From: Verrucomicrobia bacterium ADurb.Bin006
GTDB taxonomy: Bacteria > Verrucomicrobiota > Verrucomicrobiia > Limisphaerales > J093
Length of the DNA: 58,743 nt
Assembly (NCBI GenBank): GCA_002071485.1
Contig: MWFF01000043.1
Span: 1 to 58,743 of the forward strand
Direction of reading: 5' to 3'
Shown: in pieces, positions 1 to 10,000 of the stretch
Layout: each line of letters opens with the position of its first letter
Numbering within the stretch: position 1 is the first letter of the stretch
Position numbers and translations under genes: made by a program
Notes under the pieces: generated by a model
Databases searched by the model: none
Seen by the model: the letters and a program-made list of their open reading frames with translations, nothing else
What the model was told of the DNA's origin: nothing

Positions 1-541
1 GGCGGCGAGGTTGTCACGGCCGGCAAACAGGGCCATGGCGATGAACACCAGCAGCGACCAACACGGATAGGTGCGGTTGGCACGGCGCGGGTCGGGGAAG
101 TTCGGCTCTCCGCTCGTTCAATCTGTGTTCCGACCCGAATCTGTGTGGAGTTCCCCACCGATTCGGTGCACGGCACGGGTCGAGCGAGCCAGAGAATTCC
201 CACACCGATTCAGGGCGGAACACAGATTCTCGAAGAGGACAAGTTCTTCCTCACGAATTGGCCCAAGGATTGAATCTGGCCCTTGTTCAAGGGCAAATCG
301 CGTTCGGGGGTATCGCAGTTGAGGGCTTTGCGGTAGGCGGGGGGCAGGTCCATCGCGGTGAGGATGCGTCGGGTATTGCGATTGAGCGTCTTCAACCAGA
401 GCTTTTTGGGACGGTCGTGCTTGCGGTAGAAGTCGATGCGGTGGCGGGCGAAGCCTTTGGTCTGGCCGCAGGCAATTCAGTTGGAAACCTTGTAGCAAGT
501 CCCATGGTATTGTTCGATGTCCGAGATTCTTGAGAAAGGAA
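1..541 (-). pseudogene. Degenerate DruA (DUF4338)-ISAs1 fusion transposase, 5' part
   Basis: Read on the minus strand, two conserved pieces are seen. From about 515 down to 240 the frame reads GTCYKVSN, a TGA stop, then IACGQTKGFARHR and PKKLWLKTLNRNTRRIL. This is the C-terminal half of the DUF4338/DruA domain, where a Trp codon (TGG) is expected at the stop. From about 100 down to 1 another frame reads NFPDPRRANRTYPCW and FIAMALFAGRDNLAA, the N-terminal domain (DDE_Tnp_1-associated type) of ISAs1 transposases. It runs off the window edge still open. DruA-ISAs1 fusions are a known transposase architecture. The two parts are separated by about 130 bp holding a palindrome and are not in one frame, so this copy is not a functional gene. 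The upstream part of the DruA domain cannot be recognised. Confidence 0.7.
119..230. repeat. MITE-like imperfect palindrome inside the transposase remnant
   Basis: Positions 120-154 and about 194-229 form inverted arms of roughly 34 nt with only a few mismatches; both arms begin with AATCTGTGTTCCG when read inward from their own side. A smaller near-palindrome (CACCGATTCGGTG, 156-168) lies in the loop. The element sits exactly between the DruA-like and ISAs1-like pieces and interrupts the frame. It has no coding capacity. It may be a MITE, a repetitive palindromic unit, or a folded remnant of the IS. Confidence 0.55.
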
Positions 542-750
542 ACGGGCGGATCGGCACTGAACAGTTCGTGGTTTGTCGAGATCATCGCACGCCTACTACG
601 CACCAAACCACGCCAATTGACAAGCGTTATTTCTAACCTCAACAACAGCAACCCTTCAGGAATTTAAATGAAATAACCGTGATTGGGGCGGCGGAAGCGC
701 CCGGCTTTCCTTGCTCTTGCCGAGACGACTCGGTAGCCTGCGCCCACGTT

Positions 751-1089
751 ATGGTCATCAAGAAATACACGTTCGAGGCCGAGCCGGTCCTCATGGACTT
801 TCACGAGTATCGTCACTGCACCTTCCGCAAGTGCCGGCTGATCTTCTGCGGGTACTCCTCGGTGACCATCGATGCCTGCCGGTTCGAGGATTGCCGATGG
901 GAATTCGGCGGCCCGGCGCTGGCGACGCTGCAATTTCTGGCCAACCTGAATCAGACCGGGACGGAGATGAGCAAGTTCATCGTCAATCAGGCGTTGTCGG
1001 TCATCCAGCAGGCCCCGCCGGCGGCCGCGTCGGCCCCCGTCGCGCCGGCCGCATCGGCCATGCCGGCGAATTCAGATACCAAGGTCTGA
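751..1089 (+). CDS. Small conserved-looking protein of unknown function
   Basis: The reading frame opens at 679, but the ATG at 751 (MVIKKYTFEAEP) is the likelier start because the preceding residues are low in similarity to anything and Cys-rich. The product is about 112 residues. The first 60 residues alternate aromatic, Cys and polar residues (HCTFRKCRLIFCG, then CRFEDCRWEF), a pattern like a short right-handed beta-helix or pentapeptide-type protein. A helical segment follows (about residues 52-85), then an Ala/Pro-rich tail. I recognise no enzymatic motif. It faces fabG convergently with a 5-base gap. It sits where acpP or fabF might be expected after fabG, next to the IS remnant, so it may have arrived with a rearrangement. 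Function unknown. Confidence 0.6.
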   Translation: MVIKKYTFEAEPVLMDFHEYRHCTFRKCRLIFCGYSSVTIDACRFEDCRWEFGGPALATLQFLANLNQTGTEMSKFIVNQALSVIQQAPPAAASAPVAPAASAMPANSDTKV

Positions 1090-1094
1090 CCGGC

Positions 1095-1838
<744 letters not shown>

Positions 1839-1866
1839 GCGATGGGATGGATTTGTTATTGGATTG

Positions 1867-2796
1867 TCAGGAGGTCAACGCCTTCACGGTCGTTTCCAGG
1901 CTGGGGACGTCGGCGATGTTAAGGACCTGGGCCTGGGTGTCGATGCGACGCAAAAATCCGCTTAATGCGGTGCCGGGACCAAGCTCGACAAACCGCGTGA
2001 AACCCGCGTCAAGCAGGTGTCGGATCGTTTTCTCCCAGAGGACGGACCCTGTCACCTGCTCGATCAGGCGGGAGCGAATCGCGTCCGGATCGCCATGAGG
2101 CTGCGCCGTGACATTTGCGATGACCGGCACGGTGGGTGGAGACACCGCGGCCGCCGCCAGCACGGCGGCGAGCTTCGATTGCGCGCCGGCCATCAACCGC
2201 GAGTGGAATGCGCCCGCCACCGGCAACCGCACGGCCCGGCGCGCTCCGCGCGCCTTGGCCAGGTCGCAGGCCCGAGCCACAGCGTCGGCTTCGCCTGAGA
2301 TGACGAGTTGTCCTGGACAGTTCAAATTCGCCAGTTGGACGCCGGCCTCGGCGCAGACGGCGCGAGTCGAGGCTTCGTCCAACCCAAGGACGGCCGCCAT
2401 GCCGCCGCGGGTGGCATCGCACGCTTCCTGCATGAAACGGCCGCGCTCACGGACGATACGCAGACCGTCCTCGAAAGCCAGGGCGCCGGCGGCCGTCAAG
2501 GCGGTGAATTCGCCCAGCGAAAGACCTGCCACCGCCTGGAACTCGAACCCAGGGACAGTCTCCCGCAGCAATCGAAACGCGATCCAACTCACCAGAAAAA
2601 TGGCCGGCTGGGCGAACTCGCTCTTGGTGAGTTCCGCCTCGGGGCCTTCAAAGCAGAGCCGGCTCAAAGGACACCCCAGGTCCGCGTCCGCGCGATCGAA
2701 CAGCATGCGCGCGCGGTCAAATCGTTCGGCCAGGTCTTTTCCCATGCCGACGCATTGGGCACCCTGGCCGGCAAACAACAGCGCCGTCTTCGTCAT
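1867..2796 (-). CDS. fabD: Malonyl-CoA:ACP transacylase FabD
   Basis: Transfers malonyl from CoA to acyl carrier protein for fatty acid synthesis. I chose the ATG at 2796 (MTKTALLFAGQGAQ), giving 309 residues, the usual length; an in-frame upstream ATG at 2877 would add a hydrophobic leader not found in the family. The nucleophile Ser93 lies in GLSLGE and the catalytic His198 in GAFHS, matching the positions in Escherichia coli FabD closely. The N-terminal LLFAGQGAQ is diagnostic. It is the first gene of a fabD-fabG pair and overlaps nothing. A divergent secreted-protein gene starts about 250 bases upstream. Confidence 0.95.
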   Translation of the reverse strand: MTKTALLFAGQGAQCVGMGKDLAERFDRARMLFDRADADLGCPLSRLCFEGPEAELTKSEFAQPAIFLVSWIAFRLLRETVPGFEFQAVAGLSLGEFTALTAAGALAFEDGLRIVRERGRFMQEACDATRGGMAAVLGLDEASTRAVCAEAGVQLANLNCPGQLVISGEADAVARACDLAKARGARRAVRLPVAGAFHSRLMAGAQSKLAAVLAAAAVSPPTVPVIANVTAQPHGDPDAIRSRLIEQVTGSVLWEKTIRHLLDAGFTRFVELGPGTALSGFLRRIDTQAQVLNIADVPSLETTVKALTS

Positions 2797-3043
2797 CAGG
2801 CCCAAAAGACCTACACGAAGAATCGCTGCAAGGGAAGGCGCGAATGCGAAAAGGAACGGCAAAATGGCAAAAGGCATTGCGCGTCAATTGATCGCTCGGG
2901 TATTAGACAAGCCGTCACTCCACATGGCGGCGGGAATCCGGGCGGTTACCGCGATGGGGGCTGGCAAGCTCGGGAGTCTGTTGGCCTATCCCAGCGCGAT
3001 GTACTCGATCAGCGCAGTTCAGGAGAAAGTGGGGCGCAAAGTT

Positions 3044-4075
3044 ATGACTCCGCGTTGGCCGTGTCGGTTCGCGTGTCTGACAGCGGTCCTGGCGACCGCG
3101 CTGCCGAGTTGGCTTCGAGTGGAAGCGGGCGTGGTCACCTGGGATGTAGATCCGGCGGAGAGTTTCATTCGTCTGACGATCCCCGATCAGACCGTCCCCG
3201 TGCCCGATGTGGGCAACGTCACGTTTCGAATTCGGGACGCGTCGAACAATAGCGCATGGACCGACGCCGGCGGCCGACGCGCCGCGCTCGATGGGGAGAT
3301 CGTCACGGAGTACGCGGATGCCGCCTCGATCTCATTTCGCGGCGGCGCCCACAACCTCTATGCCGTCGAGGCTGCAAGCCTGCGTCCGAACCCGGCGGAC
3401 TGGGATGCGGCGACCACCAACTACACCGGCACGGGAAGCGCACTGGCGGCCTTGGGCGGGCGGGTGCGGGCGACGTTGTTCATCACCTTCGACACGGCTT
3501 TCCTCGCGTTTCGGAACGTTCATCTCGACATCACGAACGCCGCGCCTGGCGCCATCGCCATTGCCGACGGCGCATTCGGACCCAACACGACCCGCATCGG
3601 CATTGCGAGGGCCTGGGCGGACCTGGACGGCCTTGCCCTGCCTTTCGGGCTGGGTCAACCCATCCCGGATCTTCTGCACGCGGAAATGGCTCCAATGATT
3701 GTGCCCAATGCCGCCGGCGGCACGATCACGGCCCTGGACGGCCTGAGGCGCAAGCTGACCTATGCCATCAACCTCCCCGATCTGGCCATCGATCTGGACG
3801 GCACGGTGGTCTGGGGTTCCGCGGCCGGCCTGGTTGTCGCCTATGCCACTGTGCCTGCACCGCCGCCACCCACGCTCAGTGCGAGCAGGCAGGACGGCGA
3901 GATCGTGCTCGCCTGGCCCAGCCACGCGGCGGGCTTCGCGCTCGAATACGCGACTGAACTGCCGCCGGTGCGGTGGCGCGAGGCTGCCCTGCCGCCCACG
4001 GTCAACCACGACCAATTCGTCGTCACGAACGCGACGTCGGGCACCGCGGTTTTCTACAGGCTGCGCGGGCCTTAG
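3044..4075 (+). CDS. Secreted protein with C-terminal Ig/FnIII-like tail
   Basis: About 343 residues. The start at 3044 (MTPRWPCRFACL) gives a clear signal peptide: Arg-containing N-terminus, hydrophobic core to about residue 24, then VEAGVVTWDVD. Longer in-frame starts run antisense through fabD and are unlikely. The middle, about 230 residues, is beta-rich with many Asp, Asn and Thr and matches no enzyme I recognise. A PPPP linker at about residue 265 leads to an Ig/FnIII-like domain ending FYRLRGP, a tail seen on many secreted proteins of Limisphaerales-type Verrucomicrobiota. It ends two bases from the convergent giant gene. An AGGAG at 3021-3025 is rather far (18 bases) for a ribosome binding site. 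Function unknown; export is likely. Confidence 0.65.
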   Translation: MTPRWPCRFACLTAVLATALPSWLRVEAGVVTWDVDPAESFIRLTIPDQTVPVPDVGNVTFRIRDASNNSAWTDAGGRRAALDGEIVTEYADAASISFRGGAHNLYAVEAASLRPNPADWDAATTNYTGTGSALAALGGRVRATLFITFDTAFLAFRNVHLDITNAAPGAIAIADGAFGPNTTRIGIARAWADLDGLALPFGLGQPIPDLLHAEMAPMIVPNAAGGTITALDGLRRKLTYAINLPDLAIDLDGTVVWGSAAGLVVAYATVPAPPPPTLSASRQDGEIVLAWPSHAAGFALEYATELPPVRWREAALPPTVNHDQFVVTNATSGTAVFYRLRGP

Positions 4076-4077
4076 GC

Positions 4078-7000
4078 TCAAGGCGTTTCCGTGCGCGCGG
4101 TCCGCGCATGCCGGGCCGAGTTTCGGAAGGCGAGGGCCACGGAGGCGAAACCCCACACGAGGACAAAACCGCCAAGCGACAGCACGGCGGTCCGGAACCA
4201 GCCGCGGTCGCGTTCGCTCCGAGCGTGCAGGCGAATGGTGAGGGGTTTGTTGGGTTCGGTCTGGAGCGCCTGCACGAACGAGAAGCGCAGCCCGCGTGTG
4301 GGGAGGTTGACGCGCAGTGGAGCGACCTGAGTTTCGGCCAGGGCCTGGACTTTCTGCAACTGGGCCACTTGCTGTTCGGCGACGCTGGTGTCGTAGTCCT
4401 TCGACGCATCGGAGGCCTGTTCGGCGGTGAGGCCGCTTCGTTCCAGACCGAGGCGCGCATTATTGAGGAACACGTAGTTGCGCTGCGCCTCGATAAGCTG
4501 GGTGCTTTGAGCCTTGTTGACGTCGGCTTCGAGGCGTTTGAACTCGGCGGCGGCCTGTTGATCGCGGATTTGGGCGCCCTTGAATCCCTTGAGCTGCGTG
4601 GCCTTGTCGAGATTGCCGGTGGCGAATTCGGTCCGGGCGCGTTGGAGGAAATCCACGGCGCGCGCCTCGAAGCTGGCCTGCTTCGAGAGTTCCTGGCGCT
4701 GGTATTCGGCGAAGGTGAAATCCTGGCTGACGGCGACCAACTCGGCGCTTTCGTAACTCATGGTGCCCGCGAATCTCCGGTACGAGTAGTCTGGCGGGAC
4801 GAACAATTCCCAACGCGCGTCTTTGAGAGGCAGGTCGAGCCAGGGCGAATCGAGCCGGACCGGGCCCGCCACACGGGGGAAATCGACGCGTCCGACATAG
4901 ACGACTTCGACGGCGATGGGGGCGTCGTCGGTGGTGGTACGTTCGAGCGGCAGCAGGAGCCGGTCGTCGCGCCTGGCGGGGCGGACGGGCTGGCCGTCCA
5001 CAAAGGCGGACCAGAGCCGGGTGTCATTCGGGAGGGCGACTGCGAGGTTCTGGCGCCCGTTGTTTCGGATGCTCAGTTCCATCTGGGTCATCTGCTGGCC
5101 GTCGCCGGCCAGCACCGTGCGGAATCGTGCGCTGTCGACGAGGCCTTGCAGGACGGCGGCGTCTTGAAACCGGCGCACGTCCAGGGGCAGTATCCAACCT
5201 GGGCGCAGGTAGCGGTAGCAGAGCACAGGAAGTCCCGGGTGGGACGAGGTTGCCCAGCCTGGCAACTCGCGGGCGTCGATGCGCAGCAACTGATCGGGGG
5301 TGTCACTGGGCGCCAACTGCAACTGGCCCTGCGTCAGCAACCCCACGGCGCCGGCTTCGCGCTCGACACCGACCGCCTCGAGGCCGGCGAGCACCAGCGT
5401 GTTCGAGTCGCCGCGCGGCATTTCCCACGACAGGGTCAACCGGTAAAGGCCCATGACCTTGTTCTGCAACTCGATTCGCCACTCGCCATCGGTGTGGTCG
5501 CGGCGGCGGATGCCGGCTCCCAGCAGTTCCACATTGCGCCAGGCGGGGGGTGTTTTGAGGCGGAACTCGCGTGTTGGGGCGTTTTGGATTTCGTACCGGA
5601 TCAGGGTTTGGCCGCTGACGCGTGTCTCGCCGACGTTCGCGAACGTGACGATCTCGGCGCGCATCCAGGATTCGAGCTGCTCGGTCGCGAGCGCGATCGA
5701 CCAGGTCGGCTCGGCGGAAGGCTCGCCGGTCAGGTGTTTGAAGGCCAGTGCACCGGTGTTCGCCGGCGTGAACCCGGGCACTGTCGCCGCCGGGATTTCC
5801 ACCACCCCGATCAGGTTGGTCGTCTTGAGTCCGACGCCGGGGCCGGCGGAAACGGTCATGTAGCCGTCCAGTTTGGCCACCTGGAGCGGATGCACACCGG
5901 CGAGGGCCAACACGGCCGGCAGGTTCGTCAAGGGGCGATGCCAGCGGACCTCGATCTGGACGCGGCCAACTGTGCGTTCCTTGAGCGTGAGGTCCAGGAA
6001 ACGCTCCGTTCCCTCGGTGTGTTCAGTCCAGCTTTGGATGACCTCGCTGGCGACTGCGTCGAGGCGCCCTTCAGCGGGCAGGCGCAGGCGCAGGGCGAAG
6101 ACGCCCAGGCGGGTGATGGTGTAATCGATCTGGCTGGCGAGTTCCGTTTGTTCGAGGCCGACGGTGAAATGCTGGCGCTGTAACGCCTCGATGCGCGGTT
6201 GCAGCAACTCGGCCCTCACCTCGAGATCGAAGTCGGGTCGGAGGAAGCGCCACGCACTGAAGACAGCCAATTGGGCGTCTTCGGCCGCCTTGGCGAACTC
6301 GGCGTTGTCCACCCGGTCGAGCCCACGCGCGCGCTCGACGCCCAAACCCAGTTCCGCCGCGGCCCGGACGCCGATGCTGCCGGTCTGGCGCTTCACATCG
6401 AGCGCCTCAGGCACGGCAATCCGCGCGCTGACCGGGAGGGCATCCAGAGTCTTTTCAAGTTCGAGGGTGAGTCGCAAGCCGGGGGCGACGGGCTTGAGAA
6501 GGTCGACCACGAGCGTGTCGGCGTTTGTCGGCGCCAACTGCCAGGAACGAACGTGCGGACCTTGCACCTTGAGGAGCCGACAGCCAGACGGAAGCCGAAC
6601 GCACACCTGGCGCAGTTCGCCCTGGCTCGCTTGCCAATCTATCACGGTGCGTGTGTGAATGGCTCCGTTGCCGAGCGTGATGAGCGCGGTCTGATCGGCG
6701 AAGACCGTCGCCTCGACCTCGTCGGCCCGTTTGCGCTTGGGTGTCCAGCGCAGATTCAACCGATCGTTGCTCCCCAGTACGGCCTCGATCACGGTCGTCT
6801 CGCCCTCGAGCCGTCGTACCAAGCCGATCGCATCCGGAAACTCGACATCGGCGTCGGGCTCCGAAAGCACAAGCGCCATCTGCCCGCCCAAGGCGGGCGG
6901 CAGCGCCAGATCGAGTTCCGGTTTGGCCAGGTCGCCGCCCAAGGGCGCCAGCAGTTTCAATCGCAGCGTGGCGGAGCCGGGGTGTGGCATGAACACGCTC

Positions 7001-10000
7001 CATGCATTGCCGTTGCGCCAGAACTGCGCCTCGCCGGTCATGACGGTCGATTCCTGGACCGCAACGTCAGAGCCGAACAACTGAGCGAATGCATTGGTGC
7101 CGTTGGCCGCGAGCAGGAGCGTGGCGTCGAATTGGGCGGCCCGCGGGCTGGCGCTGCCGGTCAGATCGAGGCGTGTGATCGTCACGCGGCTGGAAAGCGG
7201 CTGGAGCGACGAGGCGGCGAGGGCCTCCGGACCTCCATTTAGCAACACCAGCGCCAGCACAGCCGACCCGGCGACCGAGGTTGTCCCGGCGATGTCGGTT
7301 CCCGGCGAAGCATCGGGCGGGGACGCTGGAGTCGGGCGGTTGCTCTTGGCGTGTTGACGCCAGCGCAGCAGCAGCCACGCAGGCAGCAAGGCCAGGAGGA
7401 CAGGGACGGCCAGGGTGAGGGCCAGGTGCAAAACACGCCAAGCGATCAAGAGATCGGCGGTTGCCAGACCCGCGAGCATCAGCCCGACCGACAACCAGAG
7501 GGCTTTAGGATGGGCCGACCGCCACTGGACCAGCACAAGCATCAGGCCTGACAGGAAAGCCAGCACCTGGACGGCGGCACGGACAAATGTGAAGAGTCGG
7601 CTCGACACCAGGCCGACACTGATCCGAGGGGCCTTTTCCTCGACGCTCAGGACACGCGTGAACGTGTAGGCCCGTCCCGCCTTGGGAAGGTCGAAGCGGA
7701 TCGACTTGATGCCGGCCGCCGTGGGCCCGGTCGCGTCGAAGACCGGCATCGCCTCAGGAGCGTCCGCGGGGGCTTGGGTCGGCGCTTGAATCGCAGGGGC
7801 TACAGGGACCTGCTGGGGCGGTGTCGGCTGGGGAATTGCGATGCCCGTCTGGGCCGGGGGAGTGACTGGGGCAACCTGCGGACGCCCGGCAAGGCCGTTA
7901 CGCTCGAACACCCGCTGATCCATCGGCACGGTCTGGTGCTGGGCGGTGGCTTCGAGGAACTTGTCGGCGGACATGATCTGCACGCTGCCGTCGGCGAACA
8001 CGACCTCGCGGCGTCCGCCGGGGCGTTCGGGCGAGTAGGCGATGATGGCATTCGGATCGGCTTCGGACTTGCCGGCGCCGACGTAGGTGTACCGTTGGCC
8101 GGTCTCAGGGTCGATGAGCACTTTGTCGGTGCCCAGTTCGTTCCTCATCGCCTCGAAGCTGTCGGGCATTCGCTCGTTGTTGTCGCCCGCGTAAAGGCGG
8201 GCGGCGAGGCCGATTTGTTTGAGGTTGTTAAGCGAATTAATGCGCTGGGCTTTGCTCTTGGCCTTCGATAGGGCCGGCAGCAGCATCCCGGCGAGGATGG
8301 CGAGGAAACAGAAGACGACCAGGACGGTGGCGACGCCGCCAAAGCCCTTCCTGTTGCCGTACCAGACCAGGGCGATCACGAATGCCAGGAGGCCGGTGCC
8401 GAAGATCAGCACGGCGCCGTACTCGTGCCAGAGTCCGCGATACGTCGCAATGAACTGGTCCCAGCCGTCGCGCCAGCCGTAGGTGGTGCCGCCGGTGACC
8501 TCGAGGGTGCCTCCGAAGTCGTACACGTGGCGGGTGGTGGGCACGTGGAGCACCCACTCCGCATAGGTGCCGGGCACGTCGGTCTTGGGAGCAGAGAGTT
8601 CGAGGCGCCTGGGCCACAGGCCGCCGAGGGCGCCGACCTGCTGGGCGTACTTGAGATCGATGGCATAGATTTGATCGCGGTTCTCGCCGCGCGGCAGCGC
8701 CACAACCACCCAATCGCCGTCCCTGTCGGCGCGCACCGGTTCGCCATTGACGGTTACGCCCCAGAGAGTCGCGCCGGGGGCGAGTTCGAAGCGCTGGTGC
8801 GCGCGCTCGTTGTTCTTCACCAGGAAGCTCGCCTGCGTCAGCATCTCACCCGAGTCGGTCAACACGCTCGTGAATTGGGCGCGGTCGGCGACGGCATCGA
8901 GCACCGGGACCTCTTCGTGACGTGTGAGGTGGAGTTCGAGCGCATAGGCGGGACCTTCGTAGCGGTAGGCCAACAGCACCGGCCGCGCCACCAGCGCGCG
9001 ATCGGTTGCCGCCAGTTCCGAGGGGTCGACGCGCCTCAAGGGCTCGGCGATCGGCGCCGGTTCGAGGGCCAGGTTGGCCGCGCTGGTGATGGCGACCGCG
9101 CCGGTCTCCCGCTCGACGTCGAGTGGGTGGGCGCCCCCCGCGTCCAGTGTCGCTTTTTGCGGATCAAAGCCGTGGTCATAGGTCACGACCAGGGTGTAGC
9201 CGCGCCAGACCTTGTCCTGCAGGGTGATTGTCCAGATGTCGCCGTCGCGATCTTTGCGGCGTATGTTGGCGCCGGTGAACTCGACATTCCGCCAGTGGGC
9301 CGGGATGCGGACGCGGAATTGCTGGACCCCCTGGTTGACGATGCCAAACCGAATCGTGGCGCCGCCGCCGACCAGACCGTCGCCGATCGTGATCAGGTTG
9401 AACACCTCAGCCACAATCCGCGCGCTCAGACGTTCGACCGCCAGGTTGACACGCCAATCCCCGGCGTCCGCACGGAAGGCGAGCAACTCATCCCGCCGCT
9501 CGGGCAAGCCGCTGACCGGGATTTCCCGGGCGCCGCTCAGGGGGCCGGTTTTCAGTTGAATCCCCGCGCTGGCACCCGCGCCGATCAGCGCGGTTTCCCG
9601 CGCGGTGTTGGTCAGGCGCAAAGGGGTCAGGATGATCTCCGATGGCAGGGGGTTGAGCGCCTGTTCGAGGCGGATCGTGAGGGCGCGCTGGCCCAGCAGG
9701 CGTTGGGCGAATCGCAACCGCAGCTTGCCCGCGCTCGATTGCCAGTCCTCGATTCCTTCGCCTTCCACGCGCGCAACCGTCAAGTCGGGCGGCAGACTCC
9801 ATTCGAGACCGTAAATGCCGGCGCGCGAGACATTCAGATCGACTCGATGATCGACCAGCAGCCGCGTTTCCTCGACGGTGGCCCGCGCCCGCGTACTCGC
9901 CGTCACCAGCGGCTCGACGGGTGAGAGATGCAAGTGGAGCACCGCGGGACGCAGATTGAACTGAAAGGCCGCGAACTCGCCGGCAGCGGCATTGACCTGC

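Noticed and set aside
2108..3043. N-terminal extension of the secreted protein at 3044
   Set aside because: It lies antisense to fabD and shows no protein-like pattern; the signal peptide begins at 3044.
3973..6183. 736-codon plus-strand frame
   Set aside because: Antisense shadow of the giant minus-strand gene, which has recognisable domains throughout.
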